NCBI GenBank assembly: GCA_949935895.1
Contig: CATLGL010000059.1
Coordinates: 1 to 9,561 of the forward strand
Reading direction: 5' to 3'
Length of the DNA stretch: 9,561 bases
Origin: an uncultured Clostridia bacterium
Lineage (GTDB): Bacteria > Bacillota > Clostridia > TANB77 > CAG-508
Translations under genes and position numbers: made by a program
Notes under the pieces: model-generated
Seen by the model: only the letters and a program-made list of their open reading frames with translations
Told to the model about the DNA's origin: nothing
Database searches by the model: none
Part shown: piece by piece, positions 6,556-9,561 of the stretch
Layout of the letters: every line of letters starts with the position of its first letter
Position numbering within the stretch: position 1 is the stretch's first letter

Positions 6556-6910
6556 CTTTTGATTTGTAATGTTTGGTTTTTTAGCTATTTTCTTTATGTC
6601 ACCTCTTATTCATTGTGCTTATCAATTTTTGCTTTTAGTCAAACATCTCTTTTTTCTTTACTGTTCATTTCTACTCCTTTTCCCAATTTGCCATCTCGGC
6701 ATAAATTGTTTATTATATTTGGCTGTTCTTTATCGCCTGCAACCAGTGAAAAGGCATAAACATAATCGACAGAAATCGTTTGTCTACGTAAGCATTTGAC
6801 CATTTGTAACGATTTCTCCCTTCTTCCGTTTTACTATTTTCGACATTTTTCGCTTTTCTTTTATGCTATTATTAAGCTCTATAAAACATAAAAATCACAA
6901 TTAACAAAAG
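6556..6910. other. Non-coding stretch with a 10-bp inverted repeat
   Basis: No convincing gene is seen in these 355 bases. On the minus strand frames stay open only for about 20 to 50 codons without proper starts, apart from a nine-codon ORF (6639-6668) that does have AAAAGGAG before its ATG. agaaatcgtt (6771-6780) pairs perfectly with aacgatttct (6808-6817) across a 27-nt loop. The part around 6690-6850 has more G+C than its surroundings. It may be a long leader, a structured RNA, or scar DNA left by loss of the head module. Confidence 0.5.
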
Positions 6911-6925
6911 AAGGAGGTGTTTTCT

Positions 6926-7060
6926 TTGAAGGAGCTTGGAACAATCACTATTAGTGTAGTCAAAGATGACTTAAATCATTATTACTTCTTTGTTCGCAAT
7001 AATAATGATGCTTTATCTTGTATTACTGATGTGATAGAAGATACCTTACAGAAATACTAA
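6926..7060 (+). CDS. 44-aa small protein, opposite strand, unknown function
   Basis: A TTG codon at 6926 lies eight bases after a near-perfect AAGGAGG (6911-6917) and opens 44 codons to TAA at 7060. The product starts MKELGTITISVVKDDLNHYY and ends in an acidic helix (TDVIEDTLQKY). It looks like two or three strands followed by a helix and is not recognised. The ribosome site and a terminator right after the stop argue strongly that it is a real gene despite its size. A possible extended -10 (TGCTATTAT, 6864-6872) lies upstream. It faces against the leftward late genes, so its RNA would collide with or be antisense to a transcript running into the tube gene. It could be a regulator or an immunity peptide; no evidence decides. 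Confidence 0.65.
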   Translation: MKELGTITISVVKDDLNHYYFFVRNNNDALSCITDVIEDTLQKY

Positions 7061-7090
7061 AGACTAGACTATATAGTTCTAGTCTATTTT
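7061..7090. terminator. Convergent terminator between the 44-aa and 74-aa genes
   Basis: agactaga (7061-7068) pairs with tctagtct (7078-7085), followed on the plus strand by ATTTTT. It starts immediately after the TAA of the rightward gene. The stop codon of the leftward 74-aa gene (7079-7081) lies inside the stem; on that strand the U-run is poor, so termination should be better for the rightward RNA. Confidence 0.75.
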
Positions 7091-7303
7091 TATGACACCT
7101 AACTTTATTAACTCTTCTACATAACTTTTATTATCTCCTAATTTATGATCGTCTTCTAAAGTCTTATCTTTTATATATCCTTTACAATACATTGTGTTGT
7201 CATATCTAATCCTGATTTCACACTTACTTTCATCTGTATTTATACAATTGCTGCAAATATATTTGGTGTATGCTTCTTCTGTTGTTATTGGTATCACCCC
7301 CAA
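7079..7303 (-). CDS. Small four-cysteine, probably zinc-binding phage protein
   Basis: This protein of up to 74 aa has Cys17, Cys20, Cys28 and Cys40 (numbered from the TTG start) in the pattern CSNC-x7-C-x11-C, which suggests a zinc-ribbon-like site. The motif ITTEEAYTKYICSNC recalls small accessory proteins common in Firmicute phages, function unknown. The start is unclear: TTG at 7303 has only a weak AAAAAG upstream, GTG at 7297 is part of GGGGGTGAT, and that GGGGGTGAT would make an ideal ribosome site for the codon at 7288, which is a rare ATA. Initiation at 7288 would give MTTEEAYTKY as the N-terminus. The gene lies beyond a terminator from the early operon and before the tube gene. Confidence 0.7.
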   Translation of the reverse strand: MGVIPITTEEAYTKYICSNCINTDESKCEIRIRYDNTMYCKGYIKDKTLEDDHKLGDNKSYVEELIKLGVIKID

Positions 7304-7361
7304 TTTTACTTTTTATGTTGATTTAATTTATATCACTACTTGTCTGTCCATCTGTTAACTC

Positions 7362-7415
7362 ACTTTTCTAAATGAGTAGTAAGCTTGTTTTTTGTAGAAA
7401 AGTAAATCTCTACTC
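7362..7415 (-). promoter_or_regulatory. Interleaved inverted repeats, possible RNA pseudoknot
   Basis: On the minus strand GAGTAG (7415-7410) pairs with CTACTC (7379-7374), and ACTTTTCTA (7403-7395) pairs with TAGAAAAGT (7370-7362). The order is A-B-A'-B', so the two stems either compete or form an H-type pseudoknot. It lies in the leader between the 7436-7474 terminator and the 74-aa gene. Confidence 0.4.
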
Positions 7416-7435
7416 TTAAAAATATAACTCTACAA

Positions 7436-7474
7436 AAAGAGCTAGTTATAAAATAAATCTATAACTAGCTCTTT
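7436..7474 (-). terminator. Strong intrinsic terminator or attenuator with 15-bp stem
   Basis: On the minus strand AAAGAGCTAGTTATA (7474-7460) pairs perfectly with TATAACTAGCTCTTT (7450-7436) around a nine-base loop, followed by two more T residues to give a five-T run. It should stop leftward transcription coming from the late regulator gene. The 23-codon leader ORF ends inside its 3' arm, so translation could prevent it from forming. Confidence 0.85.
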
Positions 7475-7513
7475 GGGAATTTTTGTATTAAATTTTCGTT
7501 GTAAAATGTTCAT
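7442..7513 (-). CDS. 23-aa leader ORF ending inside a terminator
   Basis: AAAGAGG lies five bases before an ATG at 7513 that opens 23 codons, starting MNILQRKFNTKIPKEL. Codons from the Lys-Glu-Leu onward encode the whole 5' arm, loop and most of the 3' arm of the 7436-7474 hairpin, and TAG occupies 7442-7444 in the 3' arm. A ribosome reaching the stop would cover the stem and let RNA polymerase read on. This is the layout of a translation-coupled attenuator. No codon run points to a particular amino acid. It may alternatively be a chance ORF over a terminator. Confidence 0.45.
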   Translation of the reverse strand: MNILQRKFNTKIPKELVIDLFYN

Positions 7514-7556
7514 TAAAACCTCTTTACTATTCTTAAATACTTTTTGACCTATACTA

Positions 7557-7589
7557 ATGATAACATATTAAAACCGGACAAAATGGACA
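7557..7589 (-). promoter_or_regulatory. Candidate activator-dependent late promoter
   Basis: On the minus strand an extended -10 (TGTTATCAT, TATCAT at 7562-7557) has no consensus -35. Two TGTCC copies nine bases apart (starting 7589 and 7580) cover that region instead. This would suit a promoter recognised with help from the sigma-region-4-like protein encoded directly upstream. It would start an RNA just before the 23-codon leader ORF. Confidence 0.4.
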
Positions 7590-7602
7590 TTTTTTAAATT
7601 TT

Positions 7603-8016
7603 TTAATTTTTTTCTAAATATCTATCATGCTTTTTTCTAACACTATCTTCATTGTAATTACCCTTTTTATATAAATCGTTCATTGCAAATGCAATTTGTA
7701 TCCAATTCTTACTATCTATGTATCGATAACGAAATATTTGACGAATCTCACTAAATGGTATCGTTTCAATATAATTCATTATCTCTTGCTTTTTGTCTTC
7801 TAACGTTATTTTAAATTTTTTTAATCTTTCATATGCATATTGTAATTTATATACTCTTTTTATATCTACTCCACATATAACAGTATGCTTTTTATGCCCA
7901 TTTTGTACTATATCACTTACTGTTTGACTTTGTTTTTCTGCTATAGTAATACGCCTTTGTATATCTTGTATTTCCTTTTCTATATGAAATACCTCTTCTA
8001 AGTCTTTTTTGGTCAT
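7603..8016 (-). CDS. Sigma-region-4-like phage late regulator (DUF1492/ArpU-like)
   Basis: This 137-aa protein has an N-terminal coiled coil (residues about 1-35, 55-85) and a C-terminal helix-turn-helix (about 85-134). The core IRQIFRYRYIDSKNWIQIAF followed by NEDSVRKKHDRYL is the signature of Firmicute phage regulators resembling sigma-70 region 4 (DUF1492, ArpU, RinA-like). Such proteins switch on late structural genes, usually from just upstream of terminase. Here the next structural gene is the tail tube instead. The ATG has AAAAAAGGAG upstream. The gene is second in the early operon, 48 bp after the 72-aa gene, so its synthesis should be held off by the repressor. A possible target promoter lies 14 bp beyond its stop. 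Confidence 0.85.
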   Translation of the reverse strand: MTKKDLEEVFHIEKEIQDIQRRITIAEKQSQTVSDIVQNGHKKHTVICGVDIKRVYKLQYAYERLKKFKITLEDKKQEIMNYIETIPFSEIRQIFRYRYIDSKNWIQIAFAMNDLYKKGNYNEDSVRKKHDRYLEKN

Positions 8017-8064
8017 CTTATTTTTCTCCTTTTTTCACTGAAGTTTGATGAAATCTTTTTCTAA

Positions 8065-8283
8065 TTATTCGTTTACAATTTTAGCTAGTTCTTTTATTTT
8101 AGCTAAAATAACTTCTTTATTACCACATTTATTCATTTCTGTTAATTCTATAATTCGTTTAAAATTTTCGTTTTGCTTACTTATTATTTCATCTTGCTTA
8201 TTGATTGTATATTGTTGTTGTTTTGTTATTTGTATATAACCATTTATTAGTAAGTCTTTATTTTGTTTTTTGTTAAATAGCAT
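8065..8283 (-). CDS. 72-aa coiled-coil protein of unknown function
   Basis: This 72-aa protein is almost entirely helical and rich in Lys, Gln, Glu and Asn (KQNENFKRIIELTEMNKCGN, then KEVILAKIKELAKIVNE), with regularly spaced Ile and Leu as in a coiled coil. No enzyme motif or membrane segment is seen. The ATG follows AAAGGAG at a spacing of about nine bases. It is the first gene of the leftward early operon, about 125 nt downstream of the expected start of transcription, and is followed by the late regulator. Position suggests a regulatory partner, for example an antirepressor or cofactor, but nothing in the sequence proves it. Confidence 0.7.
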   Translation of the reverse strand: MLFNKKQNKDLLINGYIQITKQQQYTINKQDEIISKQNENFKRIIELTEMNKCGNKEVILAKIKELAKIVNE

Positions 8284-8413
8284 GTCTTCTTCTCCTTTCT
8301 ACTGTGTTTTAATAGTCTATCTTATATATAACTCTTTCACTTTTATATATAAACTATTTTTCTTTTTAATATTCCCTCCTTTATATCTAGTAGTATATTT
8401 TATATGTTCACAC

Positions 8414-8443
8414 ATTTTAACAGATAACGTTTACTTTTGTCAA
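8414..8443 (-). promoter_or_regulatory. Leftward early promoter
   Basis: On the minus strand a perfect TTGACA (8443-8438), an 18-bp spacer and TAAAAT (8419-8414) with an extended TG form a strong sigma-A-type promoter. It points at the 72-aa and late regulator genes. The -35 lies within the 8429-8444 operator. Confidence 0.8.
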
Positions 8444-8470
8444 CATTTTTCAAAAATTTTAAAAAAATAG

Positions 8471-8499
8471 TTTACTTTTGTGAACATACGTGCTATAAT
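8471..8499 (+). promoter_or_regulatory. Promoter of the repressor gene
   Basis: TTTACT (8471-8476), a 17-bp spacer and a perfect TATAAT (8494-8499) with extended -10 TG (8491-8492) lie just before the repressor ribosome site. The operator at 8470-8485 overlaps the -35, and the GTGAAC half-site follows the -10, so autorepression is expected. Confidence 0.85.
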
Positions 8500-8520
8500 G
8501 TGAACAATGGAGGTATATCA

Positions 8521-8895
8521 ATGCTTACTAATAAAGAACTAGGAATATATTTAAAAAAAATAAGAAAAAAACAAAGCTTGAGCTTAAGGCAAGTTGGTAG
8601 TCAAAGCTCAATCTCATATAGTCATCTATCAATGATAGAAAATGGAACAAGAAAACCTACTGCGTTAACATTAAAAGAATTATCTAATGTTTATAATATA
8701 GATTACATTGATTTATATGAAAAAGCAGGTTACGTTGATTTTATAAAAAGTAAAAAACTCTCTAATATTGAACATACTAACTCTTACTATATTAAAAATT
8801 ATGGAATTAATACAGAGGGGCTAACAAATGAAGATATTGAAGAAATAAAAAAATTTATTGAATTCCTAAGACATAAAAAGATAAAACTCTCGTAA
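8521..8895 (+). CDS. XRE-family (cI-like) lysogeny repressor, short form
   Basis: The ATG at 8521 is seven bases after GGAGG and gives 124 aa. Residues about 8-67 form a classic five-helix HTH_3 domain: LGIYLKKIRKKQSLSLRQVG, then SSISYSHLSMIENGTRKPTA with the recognition helix around SYSHLSMIENG, then LTLKELSNVYNIDYIDLYEK. The remaining tail (LTNEDIEEIKKFIEFLRHKK) is a helix that could dimerise. No S24 peptidase or zinc metalloprotease-target domain is present, so the protein is unlikely to cleave itself in an SOS response. It sits alone on the plus strand, divergent from the early operon, with operators in between. Its role is to keep the tail locus off. Confidence 0.9.
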   Translation: MLTNKELGIYLKKIRKKQSLSLRQVGSQSSISYSHLSMIENGTRKPTALTLKELSNVYNIDYIDLYEKAGYVDFIKSKKLSNIEHTNSYYIKNYGINTEGLTNEDIEEIKKFIEFLRHKKIKLS

Positions 8896-8940
8896 CTCCA
8901 TTAAGTTTGTTCGTTTTTAAATGCTCTGTTTCTAGATATA

Positions 8941-8989
8941 AAAAACAAGAACAGTGAAAACTTTTAAAGTTTTAGTCGTTCTTGTTTTT
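8941..8989. terminator. Two-way terminator between repressor and RNase J genes
   Basis: aaaaacaagaac (8941-8952) pairs perfectly with gttcttgttttt (8978-8989), with a second internal pairing aaaact/agtttt in the loop. T-runs exist on both strands, so it serves the convergent repressor and RNase J genes. The 58 bases between 8990 and 9047 contain only a six-base inverted repeat (tttagc/gctaaa, 9001-9040). Confidence 0.85.
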
Positions 8990-9047
8990 ACTTATTACTG
9001 TTTAGCAAATATCCGCAATCGTATCTTAAAATAGGCTAAAAGATAAC

Positions 9048-9561
9048 TTATACTTCCATAATAATTGGTAAAATCATTGGATTCCTTTTTGTTTTTTGAT
9101 AAATATAGTCTCTTAAATTATCTTTCAAATTTGATTTAATCACAGACCATTCTTTAATGTGTTTTTCTTCACATTTTGCAATTTCATCACGAATTACATT
9201 TTTGACACTATCCATTAAATTTTCAGACTCACGTACATATACAAATCCTCTTGAGATAACATCTGGTCCTGCTACTACTTCTCCTGTAGCTGAAGCCATT
9301 GTCAAGACAATAACAATTAGACCGTCTTGTGATAAATGTTGTCTATCACGTAGTACAATATTACCTACATCTCCAACACCTAAACCATCCACTAAAATTC
9401 TTCCTGCTGGAACAGAACCTGTTAATTTTGCTTCATTTTGATTAATCTCTAAAATTCTTCCGATTGGTTAAAATAAAAGAATTTTCAGGCTCAATTCCCA
9501 TTTTTTTCGCTGTTTCAATATGTGCAATTAACTGCCTGTATTCCCCATGTACTGGGATAAA
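9048..9561 (-). CDS. rnj: Ribonuclease J, C-terminal part, frame broken by one base
   Basis: RNase J is a metallo-beta-lactamase/beta-CASP exo- and endonuclease central to mRNA decay and rRNA processing in Gram-positive bacteria. Reading in from the window edge gives FIPVHGEYRQLIAHIETAKK, which contains the conserved PVHGE motif. After TN the frame runs into TAA at 9442-9444. Removing the single base at 9462 restores GRILEINQNEAKLTGSVPAG and joins seamlessly to VDGLGVGDVGNIVLRDRQHL and the conserved MILPIIMEV ending. So the gene is complete to its normal C-terminus except for one inserted base, which is either a real frameshift or an assembly error. The rest of the gene lies outside the window. 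It is a host gene bordering the phage-derived locus. Confidence 0.9.

Larger units (their letters stand above)
8406..8505. promoter_or_regulatory. Repressor operator cluster in the switch region
   Basis: Two direct copies, 8429-8446 and 8470-8487, match at 17 of 18 positions (gtttacttttgt[c/g]aacat). Each is itself an imperfect palindrome GTTTAC-N4-GT(C/G)AAC, and they are spaced 41 bp apart, about four helical turns. Single half-sites GTTCAC (8406-8411) and GTGAAC (8500-8505) flank them. One full site covers the -35 of the leftward promoter and the other the -35 and spacer of the repressor's own promoter. The protein bound is inferred to be the adjacent XRE repressor. Confidence 0.8.

Noticed and set aside
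6639..6668. Nine-codon leftward ORF with AAAAGGAG
   Set aside because: Too short to support as a gene; mentioned in the description of the gap only.
6529..6799. Rightward open frames of 76 codons before the 44-aa gene
   Set aside because: Compositionally Phe/Leu/Ser/Cys-rich translation of antisense AT-rich DNA, without ribosome sites, and two overlapping frames are equally open.
6839..6845. Perfect Spo0A-box-like TTCGACA, with a near match at 6765-6771
   Set aside because: Another perfect copy lies inside the tail chaperone gene (4942-4948), and about one match is expected by chance in DNA of this size and composition.
8311..8380. Strong AAAGGAGGG in the early leader, followed by a 17-codon frame starting with ATT
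   Set aside because: The start codon is non-canonical, the spacing is only about four bases, and no ATG, GTG or TTG is available nearby. Probably a purine-rich leader segment.
9001..9047. Possible attachment site between rnj and the locus
   Set aside because: No integrase, no duplicated core and no tRNA are visible in the window, so an att site cannot be supported.

Overview
The window looks like a domesticated prophage tail locus in a low-GC Gram-positive bacterium, most likely a Clostridia member. The DNA is very AT-rich, nearly every gene has a strong AGGAGG-type ribosome binding site, and the right edge carries the end of a chromosomal RNase J gene. All protein family calls come from reading the sequences; no search was run.

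Right edge (about 8941-9561): the C-terminal part of RNase J on the minus strand, with an apparent one-base insertion, and a strong two-way hairpin terminator. Control region (8065-8895): a rightward XRE-family repressor and a leftward early operon meet at a compact switch, where two near-identical 18-bp operator repeats overlap both divergent promoters. The early operon encodes a 72-aa coiled-coil protein and a 137-aa sigma-region-4-like late regulator (DUF1492/ArpU-like).

Leader and accessory region (6428-7602): a possible activator-type promoter, a 23-codon leader ORF ending inside a perfect terminator hairpin, a possible pseudoknot, a 74-aa four-cysteine protein, an opposed 44-aa gene with its own signals, and about 500 bp rich in inverted repeats.

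Tail module (191-6427, all leftward): tail tube protein, tail assembly chaperone G with a -1 frame extension (G-T), a ribbon-helix-helix protein, a 27-aa ORF with competing hairpins, a 70-aa protein, a DUF4190-like membrane protein bounded by its own terminator, the tape measure protein and a 95-aa protein.

The repressor and late regulator sit only about 1.2-2.1 kb from the tube gene. There is no room for terminase, portal, protease, capsid or replication genes between them. The tail genes themselves look intact and the chaperone frame overlap is preserved. The simplest reading is a regulated headless tail, that is, a non-contractile (F-type) phage-tail-like bacteriocin resembling the monocin organisation, though an incomplete prophage cannot be excluded without the sequence to the left. 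The likely circuit is: repressor lost, early promoter opens, late regulator made, tail genes switched on through the leader region.
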